64,000 nucleotides of DNA from Phragmites australis (GCF_958298935.1 NC_084927.1:22022001-22086000); one strand, 5' to 3'. Counted from the stretch's first letter, positions 44,880 to 56,561 are shown. Notes: generated by a model not told the origin, from the sequence alone. Translations and numbers: made by a program.

Positions 44880-45600
44880 ATGCGACTGATTCTATCAATG
44901 CAATCTTGTATCACTGTCACAATATTCATTTGTTTGCTTATGTAGCCTATCCATACAATCCAGACTTAATTGTGGTGTTCTTGTCCAGTTGCAGCACTTC
45001 TCCACTTGGTGATTGATTCATTCAGAGCAACTATGGTGTCCACTCCAGGCAGTTCCAAGTGGGGGTGTTGAATGTTTTTGCTCATTTGTGGGACCTGGAA
45101 AAGGATGACTATTGGGATACATTACAAAATGTGGAACCGAAGGAAATTTGCTTGGGATTCTTGTAGGGTTAGCACTTGCAATGCGTACTGGAGGAATCAC
45201 TCTTCTTTGTGAATCTAATTTACAGCTAGAAACTGTTTTACAGAAGAGAAGTTTTACATGACAGTATTTTGTATGCTTCCTGTTAATCCCACCACTCACT
45301 ATTCAAAGCAGCAAGAATGTACAGGATGATATGTGTTAAAGTGGATACTCTTCTCTCCGAAGGAATAGATTGTGCAGATTTAGAAGAAAGCTGCTTGAGA
45401 ACAGACTACAGAGACAAACCAGCCATTATTGATGTCGACATTGGTGAGTCCTAATTCTTCTACCTTCCTGATCTAACATCCATGATCCCGCTGATGCCTC
45501 AAAACTCAATTGTTTCTTCATTCAGGGACAGCTGTCAAGGGAGTAGTTGATGATATTGGTTTGATTATTAAAACACTTGAGGAATCTATATTTCCTACAG
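44880..45600 (+). pseudogene. Serine decarboxylase (SDC) pseudogene fragment
   Basis: Several frames together give a degraded plant serine decarboxylase, a PLP enzyme that makes ethanolamine from serine. The order is AYPYNPDL, VQLQHFS, LGD, stop, FIQSNYGVHSRQFQVGVL, then HLWDLEKDDYWDTL, a disrupted stretch, [60 protein letters not shown]. Multiple frameshifts and in-frame stops (for example TGA after LGD) exclude function. The PLP-lysine region and C-terminal half are absent. One intron is kept (45444-45525, GT...AG, splitting the Gly codon of DIG), so the copy came from genomic DNA, not mRNA. It runs straight into an unrelated acidic frame at about 45600. Confidence 0.85.
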
Positions 45601-45923
45601 CCGCCGAGGCGGAGGAAGAGGAAGAGGAGACCGCTGCCGCCATCAATCTCGAGGCCGAGGCGGATGGGATCTGCGGGGAGGGCAGCGGCGGCATCGACAT
45701 CAACGAGGCGGTGGACCTCAGTGAACTGGGATTCCGCGTCGACGAGATATGGGGGTCCTCCACGATTTGCCGCGACCGATCGAGGGGAGGAAGAAGAAAG
45801 GTTGTGCCTTTTGATCATAATCTCGCTCTTATTACTGCTGCTTACCCACTAACTGCTCAACAAGGTAGATGGCTGGGAAAATGGAGTCGTGGTACCGAAT
45901 CCACGTACTTTTGTTTAGCTTAG
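45526..45923 (+). other. Chimeric open frame: SDC end joined to an unidentified acidic segment
   Basis: From the acceptor at 45525 the frame reads TAVKGVVDDIGLIIKTLEES, then without a break an unrelated part, AEAEEEEEETAAAINLEAEA, and GIDINEAVDLSELGFRVDEI, ending at 45923. The acidic part (45600-45830) is much more GC-rich than its surroundings and is bordered by acceptor-like 'tttcctacag' and donor-like 'agaaag/gttgtg'. I do not recognise it on either strand. This is what exon shuffling by a gene-capturing transposon would leave. Whether it is transcribed is unknown. Confidence 0.4.
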
Positions 45924-46769
45924 TTTTGTTTCTGATGGAAATGTGGGGTTTAGCGATGCAAAGTTGCTAGAGTTTCTCTACATGTGGCTCCTTTTTGTGT
46001 GAACTTGGTGTAAAGTGAGATCGATGCCTTCTGGTATAGAGAAGTTTACTTTGTTTTGCATCAATCTGCATGAAAATTTGTTTTGTGTTCATGCCCAGTT
46101 CTATATGATGGTACTATTATCTTTAGGATATCCTCTTGATCATTGTTGGTTTTGTTGAAACGAATCGTTCTTGCTTGTTCCTGCTTACATTGCTTGTTTA
46201 TGGGCTTCTCATGCCAGGTTCTGTGAATTGAAGGCAATCTTGGCTTTATTCAATGATAAGGGAAAGGCCTGCTGCTAGAGTCCTACCTTATTGCACTGAG
46301 TTTAGTCACAGTGAAGCGCTTCTGATATTTCACTAGAATATTTTCTTGTTTCCTTTTTCCCTTTCAGATAAGTTGTATTGTCATTAGTTCTGCTTGATTA
46401 CATTGTTCATTTCCCAATAGTTGTAGACTCCTCCTCCTTCTGAATTCAAATATTATGGAGGGGAAATATGCTGTCTTTTCCCTGTAGGTACTTTTATTAA
46501 CTCGATTTGGCAGAAAACAACTCAGTTATACTTTGTTATGTTCGACGCCAATGCTTAGCCTGAATCTCCTTTTCTCATGCTTTTTTATGAGTGTTCAATA
46601 TATGCTCGAATAAGGATGTAAATCTGATTGTACGGCGGTGTATTGCCTGACATTTAGAATTGCGCATTTAATGTTTGCAGTGCTTCAACAATATTAACAA
46701 TGTTATAGCTTGAAAGATATTTCGACGATGATGACTGGTTTTAGAGGAGTCAACAATATTATCGTGTGT

Positions 46770-46810
46770 AAATTTTCGGCTCCCGTTGCAATGCACGGAC
46801 ATTCAACTAA
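46770..46810 (+). mobile_element. Helitron-like 3' terminus
   Basis: 'cccgttgcaatgcacgga' (46782-46799) is a short hairpin-forming motif like the one found near the 3' end of grass Helitrons. It is followed ten bases later by CTAA (46807-46810) and then T. Helitrons end CTRR and insert between A and T. The 5' TC end was not located. The decarboxylase chimera lies 1 kb upstream, so this may be the end of a gene-capturing Helitron. Confidence 0.5.
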
Positions 46811-46814
46811 TATA

Positions 46815-47416
46815 TCTAAAACCGAGATCTTTTCAAAAAGGAAGGAAAGAAAATTTATATAGTAAGTCACTCAACATTTGTGGCTTTACCGTGTGAGTTA
46901 TCTATTGCAACTGACAATTATTTTCTGAATTTTGAATTATCTTTACAGTCTTCTCCTTTTTGTTGTGAAATATAAGTGAGGATTTATAGATGTTTTTTGC
47001 TTTTTTATTTCCCCTCACTTATCATATCTTCTCTCTCCTATGTTTATAAGTAACACTACTAGCCTGTCTCTACCATTTAGCAGGTATTTGCAGCAAGGAA
47101 AGTATGGCCATTTTCTCTTGGTTTTCGCCTTCTTAATCCTTGTGGGTATTCAAATTATGCCTTGTAATTTGCAACGCGGGGGGGGGGGGGGGGGTATGTG
47201 GCAAATCTGATGTTGTGCAAGAATGCGGGCAAGGGACAAATGGCCAAATGCATTCATGCAATTGTGCCTATGGACTTTTCTGAAGCTTTTCCGGTTATCT
47301 GGATGCACCACGATTCAGTACCCATATTTTTAATTTGTTTTTCTTTCTTTTCTTGGTTTACTTTTTGTCACTTTTTGCTGGATTGATGTTATATCTTCTG
47401 GAGACTAACTTATAGT
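46815..47416 (+). repeat. Direct duplication, copy 1 (~600 bp; partner at 53844-54436)
   Basis: Starts 'atctaaaaccgagatctt', passes 'gccattttctcttggttttc' and 'gaatgcgggcaagggacaaa', and ends 'gactaacttatag'. It is colinear with copy 2 with small indels. It contains a G17 tract at about 47178-47194 where copy 2 reads 'acagggtgggtt'. A short exon-like frame (ANLMLCKNAGKGQMAKCIHA) is present in both copies but not recognised. Confidence 0.85.
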
Positions 47417-48472
47417 GCCCAAGGAGCGCAAGAGTGATCTTAACTCGCTTATGATCCTTGCAGCTGGATGATTTGGAAACATCTGGGATGCAACGCTGAA
47501 CATAAGAAGGTTGGAAGACGACATCTGAGATGAGGCAACACTTTGGGTCTCAGGCGGGCGCCAAGGGCTTGTTGGAGCTATTAGTGTAGTTTATTATGTG
47601 CTGGTCGTGCTCCTCCATGTTGGTGATGCTTAGTATGCTAGACTGGGTGATCCTGTTTCTGGTGTGTGCCCTCTTTTTTTTTTTTTGGCGATGTATGGAC
47701 TACTTGATTAGTTGTTTTTCTTCTTAATATAATGATGGGTCGCTCTTCTGTCGGTTAGAGAAAAAAATATATACACCTTCAAGCTTTAACTGATTTCTTG
47801 GCATCTATTCTTATATATAATTTACTAGTTGTGACAGATTCGGATGATCTTCATCGTCCACTAACATTGATCAAATAGTTACCATGCAAAGTTAGATCTT
47901 ATTTTTCTTCTAAAAATACTATCAATCATCTATTATTTGTCTTCCATGCTAGACGTCTCATTCCTTCTGTTAATTCATCTCCTTCCACTTCAATCGACCC
48001 ACGGTTCTCTGGCGACAATCGCTTTGAGTTGCTACGTGACGCCTCCAATCTTGACGAGCGACGAGGTGACCATGGTCGTGAGGTCGACGCCCTGCCACCG
48101 CTGCGCAACCCGTCGACGAAGGGGATGACGGGAAGGTCGAGTTCGAAGGTGAGTACGACGGATCATCATCGACCAGCTCCTCGGATTAGCTCATTACAAC
48201 CTACACAATGTCGTCCACCACCGCGGATCTACTCACGTCCACCTACTCAACTTCAAGCACCTCCGCGTATGTCTTGCTGCCACCTACGCAGATCAGTGCA
48301 TGGGCACCTCCTCAACATCACGCCTCCCCATTGAGTGCTACTTCTTCGCGTTCTCCCTCCATCGCACATCGCTCCTGGCCACCGCTTGCCTCCTGCCTTT
48401 GCGAGGAGTGTTGTCTCTGTATTGAACGCTTGAGAATCAACTACAGCTTGCGTAACACGTCTGGCTTTGGTG
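47417..48472. other. No recognised gene; host sequence of a hAT-like insertion
   Basis: GC-rich from 47960 to 48472 with overlapping frames (48029-48334, 48208-48543) of no recognised domain. 48465-48472 is the left target duplication of the hAT-like element. Confidence 0.4.
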
Positions 48473-49798
48473 CCAAGGTGGCAATGGAGCAGGTCGGGGC
48501 TGGGTGGAGTAAGAACGCACTCGATCCGAAACCTGAAACTTGAAACCCGATCCAAACCCGAAGATCAAACTGGGTGCAAATCCACCCCGCCCCTAGCCCC
48601 GGCAGGGACCCGAAACCTGACCAACTTGTTGTTATCAAGGGAACAAATTAATATTGTAAAAGGAATTCAGGTGATGTATGCTGCATGCGATTGACTAATT
48701 GATCCACAACAACTTCATTACAGTTTTACGTCTTGAACATAACTTCACAAAAATGTTAAATCTTTTAACAGTAAAATCATTATCAATTAAATCTCATGAA
48801 ACATAGAATTATTGCCTGAGTGCAGAAATTAAAAGGATGTTCTGCAAATAAGCATATCACAGTAGAAGCAAACTAATCAACTAAGAACTAACTATGAGCT
48901 ACAAATTTGAGTATTGGAAGCAATGACATACTAATAAAAGCGTTCAATCAAACAAGGTTATGGCACAAAAATTAAAAATGAAGAAAAAGCAACCTACAAA
49001 TATAGATCTTTGCTGGAACTATAGACCTCGATAGAAAACACATGCACAGCATCTACATATGTTAACCGGAAGTTTCAGCAAATGGCATAACTATAAATCA
49101 AATAAGTGATTTTCACAAACTACTACTGATATCCAGTTTAACACAATAGATCTTAGCTAGTAGAAAGTCCAAAAAAACAAAATAGGTGCCAAGCTTCATT
49201 CAGGAGCGTTAGATCTAGAAAATAGATCAGCTAATCACATATCCAGCCAGCTATTATTGATTTTTTACAATTAAATTCATAAACAATAATAGAACACGCT
49301 GACCTGGTGATGCATATACCTTGATGTCCTAGTTCGAGACGCCAAAGTCCAGGTTGGAGATACAGAGCTTGGCGAAAACGGAAGTTCTCGCATCCTCCAC
49401 CAGGCGACGCGTCCGCCCAGGAGGCAGATCAATGGATCTGCCGATGGGAGAGACTGGGGTAGCGGGGCGTCGAGGGGGAGTAGCCAACGGCTGAGCAGGG
49501 GAGGCTAGGAGGGGGATGCACCACCGTGCGGCCGCGCCGGTGCGCCGCATAGGAGTTGCCGCTTGGGTTCTTGAGTCGGTGAGTCCAGACTCTGAGTGGA
49601 GATGGCTCTATACTAAACTGCGATGCTGCATGGTAATGGGCTCAAATTTCAAAGCCTGCGGAACACTCATGGATGCAAATTGTAATTTGAACCTAACTTG
49701 AGTCGGATCTCCAACCCAATAGTTTCATGAAACCGTTTTTTCACCCGAATCCGTAAAACCCACAGGGACCAATCCGATCCGACCCACTGGCATCCTTA
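48473..49798. mobile_element. Non-autonomous hAT-like element with 8-bp duplication CTTTGGTG
   Basis: CTTTGGTG occurs at 48465-48472 and 49799-49806. The left end CCAAGGTGGCAATGGAGC and the right end GACCCACTGGCATCCTTA are imperfect inverted repeats. Subterminal regions hold repeated 'acccgaaacc/acccgatcc' motifs on both sides, typical of some plant hAT MITE-like elements. 1326 bp, without a transposase frame. Confidence 0.8.
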
Positions 49799-49806
49799 CT
49801 TTGGTG

Positions 49807-50180
49807 TGATCTAAGTGAGCCGCGAGGAAGCCAAAATAGAGAGCCAACTACACATGTCCTTTCTCCGTAGGTGCGTGCCGGCGGTGAGTGGAGACGGGGG
49901 CCGAGCGCGGCAGAACACGGTGCGGTGGGGCTAGTGGTGCTGGGTGGCGTAGTGTTCGGCTACCTCTCCTTTCGCATCGGATTCAACCCCTACCTCGACT
50001 GCGCCTAGGAAGCCATGGAGTCCTCCCACGACTCTGCCGTTGCCATGACAGACGCATCTGACGACTTCGATGCCGACCACCCCGGAGGCCCGGGTGACCT
50101 CATGCTATTGAAGGACCCGATCGTCGTGCTCCGTGACTGAGGTGCAGATCGCAAGAAGCTGATGTTTCACAGGGTGTGTG
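49807..50180 (+). pseudogene. Unidentified GC-rich gene fragment
   Basis: A + frame reads LVVLGGVVFGYLSFRIGFNP then YLDCA, stop, EAMESSHDSAVAMTDASDDF and GGPGDLMLLKDP. It has a hydrophobic segment, then an acidic linker, with a premature TAG. The layout vaguely recalls the N-terminus of plant peptidyl-tRNA hydrolase 2, but this is only a guess. It is broken and lacks further exons that I can identify. Confidence 0.3.
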
Positions 50181-51688
50181 GTTGTGTCATTTCAACGAAC
50201 ACCATGTACGCATATCATGATTGAACTGATTTGGGCGTTTGGCACCTCCAAAAGTTTCATTTTCTCACCTTGTTCATGTTGAGATTTTTCCTACTGTTTT
50301 CAAACTAATCTGTGCTTCATGTCCGATAAAGCTTGTTATTTGATGGATCCTGCATGAAAAATTGTCGCCTCGCTATGTTAGTGTTGGATGATGTGAAAGA
50401 GAAAGCTTGCTATTTGGATGATTGTGCTCTCACTTGTAGTGCCATTCTAATTGATGACCTGGTCAGGGTGGTAGGATGTGAAGGTGCAAAGAAACTTCCC
50501 ATGAGATAATGAGATGGTTTAAAGGTACTCCCTCCGGTCACAAATACTTAGACAAGATCCGATCAAACTTGTTAAACTTTGACTATAATAACTTTTAAAA
50601 TGTTCTATTTGAAAACTTCAAAGTCATACGCGTTGATTTGTTAATGCCAATTTAGTTGACTAAAGTGAGACCAGACATGACCAAGTCGGAATGGATTGAT
50701 TATTGCTCCTTGAGCACCCCCTCTCTCTCTTTCATTTTTTTCTATTTGTGTGTTGTGACTTATGATTATGGGGAATCACGGGAGATGATCATATTATCTA
50801 TTTTAGAAGAGTAAACAAATTTCTGCATAATCAACTCGAGAATTTACTTTCATTCAGTACTTCGGTATTTGCTGCGACACTGAGATTCATTAGGCCAATT
50901 AAGTAAACAAACTGCTGCATGATTAACTCATGCATGGATCTAGATATCACGGCACACTCTTAATTTATCAAGGATGCAATCTCAGTTAAATTAATCACAC
51001 AAGCATGTACTGAAATATTGTGTTTGATTGGTAATAACCTTCTTTCTCTGCAGGTGGTCAAAAGTATTCTAGCTTGCTAGGTACAAGCGCGACAATTCAA
51101 GTTATTTGTTCTAGTGCCTATGGAAAAGTATTATTGGCATGGTTAGTTGCAGTGGATGAGTTGAATTCACGGGTGACAACAAAGTATTTGCGTGAGTATT
51201 CCCTGTTATTTTTTCTTTATCGCATGAGTACCAGAGAGGGGCATGCCTTTGCTTGCATCGAACTGTATTTCTTGATGCAGGAGGGTTTCCTTTTCTGATC
51301 TAATGGAGATCAATACCACATAAAGTGAGCTTTTTTGGAGTGTTCACAATATCGTCAGCAACAAGGTGCCTGCGAGGTGTTTGATTAAATGCCGATGAAT
51401 CGATCTACTACCTCAAACATCTCTTGCAAGTGATTTCACCCCTCATGTATTCCCTTCCATTTCTCATGAGATATAGGCTGGACACAATTCCCTACAATTA
51501 TCTTATGTTTTGTATTATTACTTTTGCTTTCAATTTGTTGTGAAAGCAGCCTCTGTACATCTTATCAACTATCTAAACTATGTATGAATAATCTAGATGT
51601 TGTGGTAAAGGAACTTCTCTCCATCTTTATAACTTCTAGTTATGCACTTTTTTTTTTACAATTACAATGATATATAAAGCACATATAA
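50181..51688. other. AT-rich DNA, no gene seen
   Basis: Contains the Stowaway-like MITE at 50528-50694. A frame at 51074-51298 follows an acceptor-like 'tctctgcag' (51054) but has no recognised domain. Confidence 0.45.
50528..50694. mobile_element. Stowaway-like MITE
   Basis: 'ctccctccggtcacaaatac' preceded by TA is the standard left end of grass Stowaway elements. The right end near 'accaagtcggaatgga' is decayed. Non-coding. Confidence 0.6.
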
Positions 51689-51697
51689 GATGAACAA

Positions 51698-52863
51698 GGT
51701 CAAAATACAAAATTAGACAACATACATGACCGTATTTATCGAAATAGACAACATATCTTCGTATTTACAATTTTAGCATTCGTATTCGGCACCTCGTTTA
51801 CCGAAAATTGACTTTCGGTATACCGTACACCGAAAATATCATATTCGACACACGGTATACCGAAAATAGGCTACAGTGACATTTTGGGCACACCATGTGC
51901 CGAAAATGCACAGTAACACACATGAACAGTATAACAGCGCGTTTGAATTTCGCTTTCCCTCTTTTTCAAAACGGTGGTCTTCTGTTACTCCAAAAATTTC
52001 AAAAAAAATTTTATGTGTTCCATAATCCATGTGCAACCCATTTTAATTATATTCACCGAAAAATCCTTTGTATATTTAAAACTAAAATTCTCCAAAAAAA
52101 ACTACTTTTATAACTTGTAATAATTGTTAGTGTCTTAAATAAATTCCCAAAAATCTAGAAAAATTTACTAATATTTTTCTTATATTATGGAATAATTTCT
52201 AAAATTATTTCAAGCCCTAGTTCATATGATGAAAAAGTGAGTTCCTTTGTAATGCTTCATTTACATGAAATGATAAAAATGCATATAAATGAAGCATTAC
52301 AAAGGAACTCACTTTTTTGTCATATAAACTAGGGCTGTAAATAATTTTAGAAATTATTCCATCACATAATAAGAATATTAATAAGTTTTCCTAGATTTTT
52401 GGGAATTTATTTGAGACACTAACAATTATTACAAGTTATAAAAGTAGTCTTTTTTGGAGAATTTTAGTTTTAAATATACAAAGGATTTTTCTATAAATCT
52501 AATTAAAATAGGTTGCACATAGATTATGGAACACGTAAAAAAAAGTTTTAATTTTTTTGGAGTAAAATAAAACCACCGTTTTGAAAAAGAGGGAAAGCGA
52601 AATTCAAACGCACTGCTGTCACGGTTCATGCGGGGGTACTGTTCATGACCGGTACTGTTTATTTTCGGCACATGTGTGCCGAATACGGTGCTACAGTACT
52701 ATTTTCGGCACACCATGTACCGAATATGGTATTTTTGGTGTACCGAAAGTCAATTTTCGGTAAACGAGATGCCGAATACGAATGCTAAAATTATAAATAC
52801 GACGATATGTTGTCTATTTCGGTAAATACGGTCGCGTATGTTGCCTAATTTTGTATTTTTGCC
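51698..52863. mobile_element. Foldback MULE-like element with 9-bp duplication GATGAACAA
   Basis: Almost the entire 1166 bp is a pair of inverted arms of about 560 bp around a small loop near 52264-52285. The left arm starts GGTCAAAATACAAAATTAGA, and the right end read in reverse starts GGCAAAAATACAAAATTAGG. GATGAACAA flanks both sides (51689-51697 and 52864-52872), a perfect 9-bp duplication as made by Mutator-type transposases. No coding. Open frames in the arms are not genes. Transcripts would fold into long hairpins. Confidence 0.88.
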
Positions 52864-52872
52864 GATGAACAA

Positions 52873-53420
52873 AACTAAGAAAGAAGTTCTTGATTGACCT
52901 GCTGAATTACAATGGGAATAAATCTAAAGACAACATTCCTGAAATTGTACGAGAATTTGTTAAACGCATCAGATAGTGTATAGTTTGGAATAAGATATTG
53001 GTTGTGCTATTATTTTTGCTCATGACTATTGTAGCGTTTATTTTTCCCTTTTACATATTTAAAACCATCTAAGCATATGTTAGCTTAAAAAAATGCATAA
53101 CCATATCATTTTTTTTTACTTCAGTTATGTACAATTGTAATAGGTGACGTAAGCTTCTACACCGTATTTTCTTAAATTTTTTACTCATGTTACAATATTA
53201 CTGATTTTATGTGTATATTTCCATCGCAACATTCTTATACATGCACACTTACTAGTGTTGTATGGTATCGATAGATGAGAAGATGACAAGTGAGATACCG
53301 TGCTCATGCTGACCTTTTGTGTTCCATATTGTCAGAAGACTTTGTTGCCTGTTAATATGGATATAAAGCACACAATGCTTCCTTCAAAAGAGAAGAAAAA
53401 TATGGTTTTGTGACATTGAA
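52873..53420. other. AT-rich DNA, no gene seen
   Basis: Low-complexity T-rich sequence without supported frames. Confidence 0.5.
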
Positions 53421-53830
53421 GATCCTGATTTTTTATATATATCATTGAACTGTACATGTTCACTTTAATATCACCGAAAGATTGTGCCGTTTAGAAATAT
53501 GGCACTCCGTCCAATTCTGTCACAATTTTATTGTTTTTTCAATTTTTTTCTTTTAGATATATATCATCGAACTGTACATATTCACTTTAATACCACCTAA
53601 AGATTATACCGTTTAGAAATGTTTTCATCTTTGGCCCTGTGGATTCTGATCTAATCATATGACCAGACGCTCATTCTTCATGACGAGGCACCACCGCTAT
53701 ACTGTAAGTCATTAAAGTGATATATCCAAGGTTCCATTGGACGGAGTCATTAAAGTGATATATCCAAGGTTCCATTGGACGGAGTGATATATTTCTAAAT
53801 CATTCGGTGGCATTAAAGTGAATCAGGATC
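53421..53830. mobile_element. MITE with GATCCTGATT terminal inverted repeats
   Basis: GATCCTGATT at 53421-53430 is mirrored by AATCAGGATC at 53821-53830. The inner segments 'cactttaatatcaccgaaag' and 'ggtggcattaaagtg' are also inverted. A 38-bp unit is tandemly duplicated inside at 53707-53782. A second 'cactttaataccacctaaag' copy near 53583 suggests rearrangement. Confidence 0.65.
53707..53782. repeat. Tandem duplication, 38-bp unit, two copies
   Basis: 'agtcattaaagtgatatatc' starts at 53707 and 53745; both copies run through 'caaggttccattggacgg' without difference. Confidence 0.92.
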
Positions 53831-53843
53831 GTTTTCAAAAAGT

Positions 53844-54436
53844 GAATCTAAAACCGAGATCTTCTCAAAAAGGAAGGAAAGAAAACTTCTATAGTAAGTC
53901 ACTCAACATTTATGGCTTTATCATGTGAGTTATCTATTGCAACTGACAATTATTTTTCGAATTTTGAATTATCTTTACAGTTTTCTCCTTTTTGTTGTGA
54001 AATATAAGCGAGAATTTATAGATGTTTTTGCTTCTTATTTCTCCTCAGTTATCATATCTTCTCTCTCCTATGTTTACAAGTAACACTACTAACCTATCTC
54101 TATCGTTTAGTATGTATTTGCAGCAAGGATAGTATGGCCATTTTCTCTTGGTTTTCGCCTTCTTAATCCTTGGCTATTCAAATTATGCCTTGTAATTTGC
54201 AACAGGGTGGGTTATCTGGCAAATCTGATGTGCAAGAATGCGGGCAAGGGACAAATGGCCAAATGCATTCATGTAATTGTGCCTACAGATTTTTCTGAAG
54301 CTTTTCCGGTTGAGTTATCTGGATGCACCACGAATCAGTACCCATACTTTTAATTTTCTTTTTCTTTCTTTTCTTGGTTTACTTTTTGTTACGTTTTGCT
54401 GGATTGATGTTATGTCACCTGCAGACTAACTTATAG
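53844..54436 (+). repeat. Direct duplication, copy 2 (partner at 46815-47416)
   Basis: Same order of sequence as copy 1 from 'atctaaaaccgagatctt' to 'gactaacttatag'. Upstream flanks differ completely: a MITE here, a Helitron-like end there. In this copy the exon-like frame reads VGYLANLMCKNAGKGQMAKC and continues to ELSGCTT after an acceptor-like 'caacag'. Confidence 0.85.
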
Positions 54437-56560
54437 ATAAGGCATCAAACCCCGCTTGTAACTTAAATAGTAACTAGATAGATCTAAAGCTCCAAAGCAT
54501 AAAGTGATGGGTTAAGATAAGCTTCATTAGGAACAGCTTGGAACAATCATACGACTTACACGTAGATGCCTACAACTTCCCACTGAAGATGTATTGGCGC
54601 AATGGTTCAACCAAGCAGTTCTTGTGGCAAGGAATTGTTGTGCATATCGGAGATAATAGCCATCGGTATATTTTTCGCATTTTAGTATTTTACAGAGCTC
54701 ATAGGGTAGCTTTGTTCCTTACAGATAAGCATAACTAGAACTTAAGAACACTGCATCATGGCCAATAAGAGGCTGTATGTTTGTGCTGATGACGTGATCC
54801 TACAAGTTGCACCGTATACTATGACCTAAATTTATCTCCATCAGATACTTTAAAAATTCATCCCTTATAACACTATTACAGTATACTATAACACTATTAC
54901 AATACTATCTATTTTTTTATCTACAACAACTACACTATTTACTTCCTTTCATTACTATCCACCCCTCTTCAGACCCATATGCACACAATATAAACAGTGT
55001 TACCGTATCACCCGATCTTCGACAAATTTGCCGTTTGTCTCCCGTAAATCTACCGCTCCCGCATCACTATTGCAGCTGAAACTGATTCCGCGGAGCACTT
55101 TCCGAGCGCACGGAGTCCGCCCGCATCCCTGTGCTGCTACTGTAGCAGTCGGAAAACTACTCCGTTAAAAATGGCCTAAGAATTTTAGTGACAACCATTA
55201 GTTCGAAAAGAAAAATGAGACACCTAGGAGGAACTAGGTATATTTTATATTACACAAAAAATAGACACACAGATTTGACCCAAAGAACTCAAACTTGTTG
55301 TGTACAACAAACCTGATTGGTGTGTATACACTGTGTACACCCACACCTGGTACTAACTGAGCCAAGCTCGGTTCGGGACAATCACTGGTTCCTTCACCGT
55401 CATATAGGCTTCTCATCTAAGCAATCACAGCCTTTAAGTCTACATAGCTAATATGTGTATGCCACAGAAGCAATGCTACTTCCCATTATCAATGAATACA
55501 CATTTAAGAAAGGCTTCTTTGAATTTCATTTTTAATCATCGCAATGGGGATACTCTAGATTATGTTTAGTAATATTACTTACAGTCTTTTTCATGCTACA
55601 CTGATCAATGAGGTGTCGAACGTCGTTGACATGAGTACCAGCTGAGTTGTGGGTGTTGGCACCGTGTGAAAGAAACATGCAGCTTTGTGGAGGAAGCAAC
55701 ATTCATAATTTACATAATGCTTCATATATAACATGTTTATCTTATTTTTTTGTGCCAAAATTGCTTTTTGTCGACTAACCACTCATTCAAGGGGTGCTTT
55801 ACCCAGTAGGATTGCTGTTGATGGCCCAAGCAGTTCTGAGGTGACAAATCAGCCTCCAATTTGCTAGATGGCTCTGGTTCACATAAAGTGGAGGATATCA
55901 AACAAGGTAGTAAACAATAAAAATATGATTTGTGAGTGCGCAAAGAATATATTTTTAAGCTCAGATGATTCCTTTTCCCTTTTTTAGTATTAAGTGCAGT
56001 CCTTATCTTTCTTGTGGCTATATAGTTAATTTCATCTTGCTGCAGCTATACATTTTTATTCCAAGTTGCCATGTTTCCTCTTTGGATCTGTTAATCTGAG
56101 AAGGAGTCGAGTTTCCATAATCTGAAAAGGACTGACGGCAAATTTATGGCATGATAGGTATTCATGTCTCTCACTCGCTTGGTTCGATATTATGAAGTTT
56201 ATGCAACTACTTTCATCAGATCAGGTTGGGACTGTTTGTGTGTGTGTTGTGGTGTGGGGGGGGGGTTAGGTTTCTCTAAAGACACTGTGAAAACGTGAAT
56301 ATTTTTTCTGCTCACATCATTTCACTCTGTAGGCCTTGTGATCACATCGTTCCTGGTTTGTTGTTTTGCATGGACCAGTGCTTCAACATGTCCTGCAAAG
56401 TCATGAATCCACTAAAAAGGTCAAATAGCTAAGTACTGCCTGAATGTTTACAACCACACAGGATGGTCTTAGAGCTGGCCTGGACGCCTACAGTATTTAC
56501 AACCACCCAGGATAACCTTAGAGCTGGCTTGAAAAGTATTTACAACAGCTCAGTGTCTAT
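54437..56560. other. Intergenic DNA, no gene seen
   Basis: Contains the SINE-like element at 55215-55415. 55010-55170 is GC-rich with 'ctgctactgtagcagtcgg', probably a MITE end. A frame at 54538-54738 has no recognised domain. Confidence 0.45.
55215..55415 (-). mobile_element. tRNA-derived SINE-like element
   Basis: On the minus strand 'gagcttggctcagttagtac' matches a pol III A box of tRNA type. It is followed by 'caggtgtgggtgtacacagt', a degenerate B-box region, and a tail ending 'acctagttcctcctaggtgt'. This layout resembles Au-type grass SINEs. The B box is too decayed for certainty. Confidence 0.45.
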
Positions 56561-56561
56561 C

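Noticed and set aside
45518..45818. Minus-strand frames opposite the SDC/acidic chimera
   Set aside because: The retained SDC intron and the SDC similarity fix the + strand for the first part. For the acidic part the strand remains open, but the minus frame has no support of its own.
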